From an uncultured Actinomycetes bacterium (GTDB taxonomy: Bacteria; Actinomycetota; Acidimicrobiia; Acidimicrobiales; RAAP-2), in assembly GCA_903854175.1 (NCBI GenBank), contig CAINVQ010000129.1, positions 1-6,180 of the forward strand: DNA of 6,180 bases, written 5' to 3'. Shown one piece after another: positions 1-5,327 of this stretch. The notes beneath the pieces are model-generated. The model was given only the letters and a program-made list of their open reading frames with translations. It was not told the DNA's origin and searched no databases. The position numbers were made by a program, and so were the translations under genes. How positions within the stretch are numbered: position 1 is the stretch's first letter; the number at the start of each line of letters is the position of its first letter.

Positions 1-102
1 CTCATGATGGGTGACGAAATGATCGATGAAGCATCAGCAAAGATTGCCCAGTCATTCGTAACTCGTGGTGAGCGTTCAGGAATGAAGCGCACCTCAAAAT
101 AA
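1..102 (+). CDS. 3' end of an unrecognised protein (partial)
   Basis: Frame 1 is open from the first base and ends at TAA (100-102), giving the last 33 residues of a protein whose start lies outside the window. The fragment begins LMMGDEMIDE and ends GMKRTSK. It is a short, probably helical, charged tail with several methionines and a basic C-terminus. I do not recognise the family. It lacks the features I would expect from the end of a nickel superoxide dismutase, so the nickel permease downstream does not identify it. A hairpin starts 8 nt after the stop, consistent with a real gene end here. An internal ATG at 4-6 could in principle open a tiny ORF, but a truncated longer gene is far more likely. 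Confidence 0.6.
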   Translation, partial: LMMGDEMIDEASAKIAQSFVTRGERSGMKRTSK

Positions 103-110
103 TTTGAATA

Positions 111-133
111 CCGACTGAATTAGTCGGGATTTT
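111..133 (+). terminator. Hairpin terminator after the first partial gene
   Basis: CCGACT (111-116) pairs perfectly with AGTCGG (122-127) around a 5-nt GAATT loop, followed by a short T run (130-133). It lies 8 nt after the upstream stop and just before the nickel permease promoter box. The T tract is short, as is often the case in Actinobacteria, so termination efficiency is uncertain. Confidence 0.6.
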
Positions 134-140
134 GGGCATT

Positions 141-146
141 TAAGGT
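141..146 (+). promoter_or_regulatory. Putative -10 box for a leaderless nickel permease mRNA
   Basis: TAAGGT fits the actinobacterial TANNNT -10 consensus and ends 6 nt before the ATG at 153. That would put the transcription start at or next to the A of the start codon. The same bases overlap AAGGTGGG (142-149), which could instead serve as a ribosome-binding site on a longer mRNA, so the two readings compete. No convincing -35 is visible. Confidence 0.45.
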
Positions 147-152
147 GGGTCA

Positions 153-1349
153 ATGGCCACCGTTACAACTCACGAATCGAGTTTGACGCAACGCGTCCGT
201 GCATCTTTTTCACCGAGCGAATGGCGCTCGATGTACTCAATGTTTGGTTTCATTGCATTACTGCACATTGTTGGCTGGGGAATTCTCTTATATGCGTCAA
301 GCAAGCACTACAACGTTGCTTCTGGACAAATGCTTGGTGTTGGAACTGGAGTTCTTGCCTACACACTAGGAATGCGTCACGCATTTGACGCCGATCACAT
401 TGCTGCAATTGACAACACCACTCGTAAATTCATGAGTGAAGGTAAGCGTCCTATGTCGGTGGGGTTTTTTTTCTCGCTCGGACACTCCAGCGTTGTATTC
501 GCGCTCACCGTTCTGCTTGGTCTTGGAGCCAGGTCCCTTGGGGCTCAAGTTCAAAATTCAAACTCTGGTCTGCACCACTACGGCGGGCTCGTAGGAACAA
601 TTGTTTCTGGAAGCTTCCTTTACATAATTGCAACCTTGAATCTTGTTGTCTTAGTCGGGATTGTTCGCCTATTCGTAGAAATGCGTCAGGGTCGATTTAA
701 TGACGCTGAATTAGAAAAGCATTTGAATGCTCGAGGCTTCATGATGCGATTCTTTGGCCCTATCGCGCGCTCCATCGACACGCCATGGAAGATGTACCCA
801 CTCGGGATTCTTTTTGGGCTTGGTTTTGACACCGCTTCTGAAATCGCGTTCCTCGTATTAGCGGGAACTTCAGTTGCTGCTGGTCTACCGTTCTACGCAA
901 TCTTGTCGTTGCCGATTCTGTTCGCCGCTGGTATGAGTCTTCTCGACACCATTGACGGATCATTTATGAACTTCGCCTACGGATGGGCTTTTTCAAAGCC
1001 ACTTCGAAAGGTTTATTACAACATTGCAATCACTGGACTAAGTGTTTTTGTCGCGTTCTACATTGGAACGCTGGAAATCTTGCAAGTGATTCAAGGACAA
1101 TTTAATTTGCGCGGTGGCATTTGGAATTACTGCGCTAACTTCAACATCAACGGAGCCGGATTTACCATCGTTGGTATTTTCGTAGTTGTTTGGGCCGGTG
1201 CACTTCTTTACTGGAAGTACGGCAAAGTAGAAGAGCACTGGGAACGTGCAGCAACGAAAGCTCAAATTGCTCGTGGCGAAAAACCTGATGCCCACTCAGC
1301 AGGAATCACGCTTGGAGCAGTTCATGCTCCATTCACTATTGACGAATAA
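153..1349 (+). CDS. HoxN/HupN/NixA-family nickel/cobalt permease
   Basis: This 398-residue inner-membrane protein is a high-affinity Ni2+ and/or Co2+ importer of the NiCoT family. All the family signatures are present. HAFDADHI (76-83) carries the HX4DH metal-binding motif of the second helix. FSLGHSS is at 107-113, the LGILFGLGFDTASE motif at 217-230, and LFAAGMSLLDTIDG at 256-269. About eight hydrophobic segments are visible: roughly 30-48, 58-75, 102-125, 143-173, 215-238, 244-264, 288-312 and 336-354. A hydrophilic loop of about 30 residues lies after the fourth. Length is somewhat above classic NixA or HoxN because of extended termini. The ATG is supported by AAGGTGGG or a TANNNT box just upstream. 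Its stop touches the stop of the convergent dehydrogenase. Nickel versus cobalt preference cannot be read from the sequence, and no nickel enzyme or maturation gene lies in this window. Confidence 0.95.
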   Translation: MATVTTHESSLTQRVRASFSPSEWRSMYSMFGFIALLHIVGWGILLYASSKHYNVASGQMLGVGTGVLAYTLGMRHAFDADHIAAIDNTTRKFMSEGKRPMSVGFFFSLGHSSVVFALTVLLGLGARSLGAQVQNSNSGLHHYGGLVGTIVSGSFLYIIATLNLVVLVGIVRLFVEMRQGRFNDAELEKHLNARGFMMRFFGPIARSIDTPWKMYPLGILFGLGFDTASEIAFLVLAGTSVAAGLPFYAILSLPILFAAGMSLLDTIDGSFMNFAYGWAFSKPLRKVYYNIAITGLSVFVAFYIGTLEILQVIQGQFNLRGGIWNYCANFNINGAGFTIVGIFVVVWAGALLYWKYGKVEEHWERAATKAQIARGEKPDAHSAGITLGAVHAPFTIDE

Positions 1350-1356
1350 CTAGTTA
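1347..1356. repeat. 10-bp palindrome holding both convergent stop codons
   Basis: TAACTAGTTA is a perfect palindrome. Its first three bases are the permease TAA stop, and bases 1350-1352 are the complement of the TAG stop of the minus-strand dehydrogenase. There is no intergenic base and no room for a dedicated terminator between the two genes. Confidence 0.7.
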
Positions 1357-2936
1357 ACAGTGTCGAGAAGTCGACGAGCGACTACCTTCAAGCAGAGTGT
1401 CTCGTCGGCACCTTCAAAGATTGAAAGTACGCGAGCATCAACGAAGTAGCGGCTCACTGCGTATTCCTCGGCGTAACCCATTCCACCAAAGATTTGCATG
1501 GCTTCACGTGTAACCCACTCGGCGGCACGACATACATAGGCCTTGGCCATTGATGCTTCCATTATTCCGCCACTGTTACCCATCATTCGAGCAACTTCTA
1601 ATGAGAACTGACGTGAACACTGAATGATCGCGGCCATGGTGCCGAGCTTCACACGAGTGAGTTCGTAGTTAAGGATTGGCTCGCCAAAGACAATACGGTC
1701 ACGTGAGTAGTCAAGTGCCGCTTCGTAGGCTGCTTGCATGAGACCAACAGCGCGAGCAGCAGTCTGAATGCGTCCATTTTCGAATCCTGCCATTTGGTAG
1801 TAGAAACCTTTTCCGAGACCTGCTTCTTCACCGATTAGGCAATTGTCGGGAACAAGCCAGTTGTCGAAGTTAAGCGAGTAACTGTGCATTCCGCGGTATC
1901 CAAGTGTGTCAATTGGTCGACCTTCGAGGCGTCCGCCACCTGGCTGGTCAAAGAGGAAGCCATGTGCTTCGCCCTGAGGTTTTTCAACGAGGAACACTGA
2001 GAGTCCACGGTGCGCTTGGGTGCGGTCCGGGTTGGTGCGAGCAAGGAGCAACAGTACGTTGGCACGCGCACCAAAAGTGCACCATGTCTTGGCACCATTG
2101 ATTAGCCAACCACCGTCGGTCTTAGTTGCGGTTGTTGTGATTCCAGCAACATCAGAACCGAAGTCAGGCTCAGTTACTGCAATGGCTGCAAGTACTTCAG
2201 CTGAAGCAAGCTTTGGAAGCCAGTGCTCTTTCTGCTCTTGTGTTCCACCTGAAACAAGTGCACGTGTAACGATTTCTGGACGGGTAATAAGTGATCCACC
2301 AATTCCAAGTCCACCCCATGAAAGCTCTTCAGTTGCTACAACCATTCCGAGGTATTCGCTCTCGCCGCCGGTAGCGAAACCACCGAACTCTTCTGGAACA
2401 CTGAGACCAAAGCCACCAATTTCGGCAAGTCCATTGATAATTGATTCTGGAATATCTCCGTTAGTGCGGTGTACGTGCTCAGCGTGTGGGCGAACTTCTT
2501 CTTCTGCGAATCGGTGGAACATTTGTGAAACCATTTCGAATTCTTCATCAAGGTGTTTTGGTCCTGGAGTTTCAGCGAGTGAGCCAACGAACTCTGCTTG
2601 ACGGTATGTAGAAACAAAGGATGCGAATGGCTTGTACCAATCGCTCTCAACTCCCCATAACTCTTCTCGTCCAAGAATGCGTGTTGCAAGGTCGCTTAGT
2701 GCAATTGCTAAGAATGCTGCAGTGAGGTCAGCTTCTTGTGGCCCTTTTGCGGCATATGAAAGACACGCACGTGCAGTGGCGATTGCGCTCGCAGCGTGTG
2801 CGAGGTCATAGGCGAGTGTCTGTTCTTTGTCTGGTCCGCCGAGTGCGCTCAGGCGCTTAACTCCGGTATCAATGACTGACTGAGCTTGGCCAACGAGTTC
2901 GGTGGCTTTTGTAACGTCTACGTGAGGAATTGTCAT
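1350..2936 (-). CDS. Acyl-CoA dehydrogenase with N-terminal helical extension (Mcd-like)
   Basis: This 528-residue FAD-dependent flavoenzyme should oxidise an acyl-CoA to the 2,3-enoyl-CoA and pass electrons to electron-transfer flavoprotein. The core occupies about residues 130-528. The AVTEPDFGSD motif at 253-262 is close to family signature 1, and Q481-D500 matches signature 2 exactly (QIFGGMGYAEE then R496 and D500). The predicted catalytic base is E508 in SIFEGADE. Residues 1 to about 125 form an extra, mainly helical region absent from ordinary dehydrogenases of about 380 residues. From memory, this layout and length, and the FEGA motif, resemble (2S)-methylsuccinyl-CoA dehydrogenase of the ethylmalonyl-CoA pathway, but the true substrate is open. 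It starts at an ATG with no Shine-Dalgarno but with a TANNNT box 6 nt upstream. It is divergent from the DUF6941/maoC pair, and the MaoC dehydratase could hydrate its product. Confidence 0.93.
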   Translation of the reverse strand: MTIPHVDVTKATELVGQAQSVIDTGVKRLSALGGPDKEQTLAYDLAHAASAIATARACLSYAAKGPQEADLTAAFLAIALSDLATRILGREELWGVESDWYKPFASFVSTYRQAEFVGSLAETPGPKHLDEEFEMVSQMFHRFAEEEVRPHAEHVHRTNGDIPESIINGLAEIGGFGLSVPEEFGGFATGGESEYLGMVVATEELSWGGLGIGGSLITRPEIVTRALVSGGTQEQKEHWLPKLASAEVLAAIAVTEPDFGSDVAGITTTATKTDGGWLINGAKTWCTFGARANVLLLLARTNPDRTQAHRGLSVFLVEKPQGEAHGFLFDQPGGGRLEGRPIDTLGYRGMHSYSLNFDNWLVPDNCLIGEEAGLGKGFYYQMAGFENGRIQTAARAVGLMQAAYEAALDYSRDRIVFGEPILNYELTRVKLGTMAAIIQCSRQFSLEVARMMGNSGGIMEASMAKAYVCRAAEWVTREAMQIFGGMGYAEEYAVSRYFVDARVLSIFEGADETLCLKVVARRLLDTVN

Positions 2937-2988
2937 GCTGAAAAACTACCGGTTTTCTGGCGACTTTGATGCGCCCTAGGCTGGAGAC
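2937..2988. promoter_or_regulatory. Divergent promoter region with two leaderless-type -10 boxes
   Basis: This 52-bp gap separates the minus-strand dehydrogenase from the plus-strand DUF6941 gene. On the minus strand, TAGTTT (2948 down to 2943) lies 6 nt before the dehydrogenase ATG. On the plus strand, TAGGCT (2977-2982) lies 6 nt before the ATG at 2989. Both fit TANNNT at the spacing that makes transcription begin at the start codon. The plus-strand start also has GGAG (2983-2986), though it sits close to the ATG; the minus-strand start has nothing like a ribosome-binding site. No clear -35 element is visible on either strand. The small size suggests that one regulator could affect both directions. 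Confidence 0.5.
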
Positions 2989-3426
2989 ATGAACGTTGTC
3001 ATGCTCCTTGCAGATTCAGCCCAAGTGGCTGACGGAAAGCTGTACATATTGGGCGGTGGGTGGTCCGTAACTGGCCCTGGCCCGACCCCCTCGGCAGTAG
3101 CCGTAAAGGTCAGCGTTGACCGCCACGAATTCAATAAAGAGCACCACTGGGAGATGTTCCTCGAGGATGCTGATGGTCGACTTGTTTCTATTGACACCCC
3201 TGAAGGTCCCCAGCCCATAGAAGTACGCGGTGATTTCTCAGCTAGTGAGCCAGAAGGAGTTCCACTCGGCACTCCAGTCGATGTTCCGATTGCCGTTAAC
3301 TTCGGTCCAATCCCACTCGACACTGGTGCTCGCTACACCTGGCGAATGGTTATTAACGGTGAAGCACTTCCAGGGGCGAGTGCGTCATTCACAACTCGAC
3401 CACAGTTCGAAAATGAGGCAGAATAA
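2989..3426 (+). CDS. DUF6941-like protein of unknown function
   Basis: This 145-residue soluble protein has no signal peptide or membrane segment. It opens with MNVVMLLADSAQVADGKLYI, then a GGGW motif (22-25) and a Pro/Gly-rich stretch (GPGPTP, 29-34). The remainder alternates short hydrophobic strands with loops, consistent with a beta-sandwich, and it ends in an acidic tail (ENEAE). The N-terminal ADSAQVADGKL-GGGW pattern is one I associate with the actinobacterial DUF6941 family, whose role is not known to me. The ATG is supported by an upstream -10-like box and GGAG. It lies 4 nt upstream of maoC on the same strand, so the two are probably co-transcribed, which hints at a link to acyl-CoA metabolism but does not prove it. 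Confidence 0.8.
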   Translation: MNVVMLLADSAQVADGKLYILGGGWSVTGPGPTPSAVAVKVSVDRHEFNKEHHWEMFLEDADGRLVSIDTPEGPQPIEVRGDFSASEPEGVPLGTPVDVPIAVNFGPIPLDTGARYTWRMVINGEALPGASASFTTRPQFENEAE

Positions 3427-3430
3427 AAGT

Positions 3431-3943
3431 ATGACTACACACGATCACTCATTTGGCCGCTACCTCGAAGACTTCGAAGTCGGAGACATCTTTAAGCACT
3501 GGCCAGGTAAGACCATTACTGAAGCTGATGACCAGTTGTTCTGCGCCATCACTATGAACCAACACCCCCTTCACAGTGATCGCTGGTTTGCAGAGACTCA
3601 GAGCGTGCAGGGACAAAATGTTGTTGTAGGAAACCTCGTGTACTCACTTGTACTTGGGATGAGTGTGCCAGACATTTCTGGATCAGCAATTGCAAATCTT
3701 GAAATTGAAACATTGCAACACAAGAATCCAACGTTTCACGGAGACACTATTTACGCCGAGACTCGAGTGCTTGAGAAAAAAGAATCTTCTTCGAAGAATG
3801 ACCGCGGGATCGTAACGGTTGAGACCAAAGGTTTCAAGCAAGACGGAACTGAAGTCTGCTACTTCCGCCGTCGCGTCATGGTGTGGAAGAAGGAATTTGC
3901 TCCAAAGCGCCAGCGCCCATACGGTGACGACGCCTGGAAGTAA
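3431..3943 (+). CDS. MaoC-family single-hotdog acyl-CoA dehydratase/hydratase
   Basis: This 170-residue cytoplasmic protein has one hotdog domain and should act, probably as a dimer, on the double bond of an enoyl-CoA or on a hydroxyacyl-CoA. The opening GRYLEDFEVGD and the active-site loop TMNQHPLHSD (41-50) are diagnostic. H48 aligns with the catalytic histidine of R-specific enoyl-CoA hydratases, but the usual Asp of the D-x-N-P-x-H motif is N43, and H45 replaces the motif Asn. The C-terminal half (FHGDTIYAETRV at 102-113, GIVTVETKGFKQDG at 126-139, then EVCYFRR) matches actinobacterial MaoC proteins found beside acyl-CoA dehydrogenases. I chose the ATG at 3431 because the domain begins right after it and the upstream gene ends 4 nt before. 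GAGG at 3415-3418 is a distant possible ribosome site. The substrate is unknown; neighbours suggest a partner of the divergent dehydrogenase. Confidence 0.9.
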   Translation: MTTHDHSFGRYLEDFEVGDIFKHWPGKTITEADDQLFCAITMNQHPLHSDRWFAETQSVQGQNVVVGNLVYSLVLGMSVPDISGSAIANLEIETLQHKNPTFHGDTIYAETRVLEKKESSSKNDRGIVTVETKGFKQDGTEVCYFRRRVMVWKKEFAPKRQRPYGDDAWK

Positions 3944-4799
3944 TAGCGCGACGTTTCGACGTGCGCTGCTAAGGGCAACCCCCTCGCTAAAAAGAGAGTT
4001 GCCCTGGATCGGGGCAACGCCATGGAAAGTACTCGTTAGCGAGTTCATGCTCCAACAAACACAAGTTTCGAGAGTCATTGAACCCTGGGAGAAATTCATA
4101 AAGACTTTCCCAACCCCCACAAAGTGCGCTGATGCATCACTCGCCGAGGTGTTGAAACTCTGGGGTGGACTTGGCTTTAGTCGTAGAGCTAAAGCTCTGC
4201 ACGAAACATCCAAGATGATCCGTGATCAGCACAAGGGCAAAGTCCCAGCGACAGTCGAAGAACTCAGGTCGCTCAAGGGCGTTGGTGAATACACCGCGAA
4301 TGCAGTTGCATCCTTTGCGTTTGGAGCTCCTGTCGCAATTCTTGACACCAATGTTGGCCGGATTCTTAGCCGTGGTGTAGCGAATAAGACCCTCAACCAA
4401 AATGAGGCGAGAAAACTTGTAAGCGAATTGCTTCCAAAAATACAAATTGCGCAGTTCAATCAAGCAATGCTCGATCTCGGTGCACAGTTTTGCAAGTCCA
4501 AGCCATTGTGTGAACAGTGTCCAGTTGCAAAGTCATGTGCCTGGAAACTGAAAGGTGGCAAAGACCCGGCGATAAAGAGCGCTGGTGTTTCAAAACCTCA
4601 GTCAACATTCAAAGGTTCAGATCGACAGGTGCGTGGTCAAGTTTTAGCTCAGTTAAGAAATTCTTCTGTGAGTATGACCAAGCTGCGCTCTCACTTACAT
4701 GAGGTTGACCCCACAAGGCTTCAGAACGTTATAGATGGCCTTGTCCGCGATGGTCTAATTGAGCAACGTGGCCGCATGATGCAACTTCACGGCGAATAG
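3924..4799 (+). CDS. mutY: Adenine DNA glycosylase MutY, short actinobacterial form
   Basis: MutY removes adenine mispaired with 8-oxoguanine in base-excision repair. With a GTG start at 3924 it has 291 residues. Visible features are LPW before the core, the catalytic Glu E40 in SEFMLQQTQV, a helix-hairpin-helix (LKGVGEYTA, 117-125), the catalytic Asp D141 in ILDTNVGRIL, and four iron-sulphur cysteines C190, C196, C199 and C205. The tail from about residue 229 (FKGSDRQVRGQVLAQLR onward) resembles the small winged-helix-like tail of mycobacterial MutY and replaces the NUDIX-like 8-oxoG domain of E. coli MutY. Oddities: the E. coli Tyr82 position is F85, followed by S86, and the first Cys-Cys spacing is five residues rather than six. 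The start is uncertain: no ATG lies in frame near the domain, the GTG lacks a Shine-Dalgarno, and it overlaps maoC by 20 bp. TTG codons at 3897 and 3819 are alternatives. Confidence 0.9.
   Translation: MTTPGSNSATFRRALLRATPSLKRELPWIGATPWKVLVSEFMLQQTQVSRVIEPWEKFIKTFPTPTKCADASLAEVLKLWGGLGFSRRAKALHETSKMIRDQHKGKVPATVEELRSLKGVGEYTANAVASFAFGAPVAILDTNVGRILSRGVANKTLNQNEARKLVSELLPKIQIAQFNQAMLDLGAQFCKSKPLCEQCPVAKSCAWKLKGGKDPAIKSAGVSKPQSTFKGSDRQVRGQVLAQLRNSSVSMTKLRSHLHEVDPTRLQNVIDGLVRDGLIEQRGRMMQLHGE
3944..3968 (+). terminator. UUCG-loop hairpin directly after the maoC stop
   Basis: AGCGC (3945-3949) and ACGT (3951-3954), with G3950 bulged, pair with ACGT (3959-3962) and GCGCT (3963-3967) around a TTCG loop. 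That gives nine Watson-Crick pairs, plus a possible T-G pair at the base. It starts one base after the maoC TAA. No T tract follows, so it may be a 3'-end stabiliser, a tract-less terminator or a translational control element for mutY, within whose reading frame it lies. Confidence 0.5.
3972..4018 (+). repeat. Three-part repeat able to form two alternative hairpins
   Basis: GGGCAAC occurs at 3973-3979 and 4012-4018, with its complement GTTGCCC at 3998-4004 between them. The middle copy can pair with the first (8 bp including A3972-T4005) or with the last (9 bp including T4005-G4011 and G4006-C4010, loop GAT), but not both at once. The direct repeats encode Ala-Thr-Pro twice in early mutY codons, so protein constraint may explain part of the pattern. 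Confidence 0.45.
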
Positions 4800-4803
4800 T
4801 CGG

Positions 4804-4809
4804 TAGTGT
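4804..4809 (+). promoter_or_regulatory. Putative -10 box for a leaderless flavin reductase mRNA
   Basis: TAGTGT ends 7 nt before the ATG at 4817 and lies in the 17-bp gap after mutY. No Shine-Dalgarno-like sequence precedes this ATG (the spacer is CACTCAG), which favours a leaderless start here over re-initiation from mutY. No -35 is evident. Confidence 0.4.
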
Positions 4810-4816
4810 CACTCAG

Positions 4817-5311
4817 ATGAGTCTCAACATTTCAGAGTTCAAACAGGTAGCAAGTAATTTCGCCACAGGCGTTGTGGTTATCACTGCAACCACTTCAGAA
4901 GGACCTGTTGGATTCACCTGTCAGACGTTCGGCTCCTTGTCGCTCGAGCCACTACTTGCTTACTTCACCGCCCAAACCGGCGGGTCCTCCTGGCCTCGTA
5001 TCAAAGGGGCTGAGTCGATTGGGATCAGTATTTTGATCCAGGACCAAGAGCAGATTGCTCAACAGTTCGCCGCCAGTGGCGTAGATAAGTTCAGTGATGT
5101 CGAGTGGAAACCAGGCCCAGGTGGCGCTCCACTACTTGATGGCGCTCTTTCACACGTAGAAGGCACGCTCAAGTCAGTCACAACTCACGGTGACCACGAG
5201 ATAGCGGTGCTTGAAGTGACCTACGGCCAAATAAATAAATTTAATAAAGATAGACCCACTGAAAGCAAGCCGTTACTGTACTTTCATGGATCGTTTGGGC
5301 TACCAGCATAA
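4817..5311 (+). CDS. Flavin reductase-like FMN-binding split-barrel protein
   Basis: This 164-residue cytoplasmic protein is of the HpaC/ActVB flavin reductase class, which uses NAD(P)H to reduce FMN or FAD for a partner monooxygenase; some members are oxidoreductases in their own right. The fold signatures run in order: FATGVVVITA (15-24), VGFTCQTFGSLSLEPLLAYF (31-50, the flavin-phosphate loop region), FAASGVDKFSDVEW (84-97), GGAPLLDGALSHVEG (102-116), GDHEIAVLEV (125-134) and PLLYFHGSFG (152-161). Length is typical of the family. The loop reads SLEPLLAYF where the usual form is close to SLDPPLV. No monooxygenase is adjacent, so the partner is unknown. The gene follows mutY by 17 bp but has its own promoter-like box. 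A hairpin lies 16 nt after its stop. Confidence 0.88.
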   Translation: MSLNISEFKQVASNFATGVVVITATTSEGPVGFTCQTFGSLSLEPLLAYFTAQTGGSSWPRIKGAESIGISILIQDQEQIAQQFAASGVDKFSDVEWKPGPGGAPLLDGALSHVEGTLKSVTTHGDHEIAVLEVTYGQINKFNKDRPTESKPLLYFHGSFGLPA

Positions 5312-5327
5312 GAGTACAAATGTCATT

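Noticed and set aside
1..102. Nickel superoxide dismutase tail, suggested by the nickel permease downstream
   Set aside because: The 33 visible residues do not resemble the C-terminus of NiSOD as I know it.
1362..1375. Five-pair stem GTCGA/TCGAC as a permease terminator
   Set aside because: It is short, has no T tract, lies in the dehydrogenase coding region, and is easily explained by chance from Val-Asp-Arg type codons.
2020..2601. Plus-strand open frame of 193 codons opposite the acyl-CoA dehydrogenase
   Set aside because: It is Ser/Pro/Thr-rich low-complexity translation typical of an antisense shadow. The minus-strand gene has clear family motifs over the same bases.
3230..3430. Upstream extension of the MaoC protein to a GTG at 3230
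   Set aside because: The added 67 residues are the DUF6941 gene read in another frame. The conserved MaoC start follows the ATG at 3431.
3819..3923. Longer mutY start at TTG 3819, adding 35 residues
   Set aside because: The extra residues lie wholly inside maoC in another frame, resemble no MutY N-terminus and have no ribosome site. The domain begins near residue 12 of the GTG 3924 form.
5229..5252. AT-rich patch within the flavin reductase gene, as a promoter or origin element
   Set aside because: It encodes an in-frame Gln-Ile-Asn-Lys-Phe-Asn-Lys stretch, is only about 24 bases long, and has no accompanying repeats or TANNNT box placed before a start.
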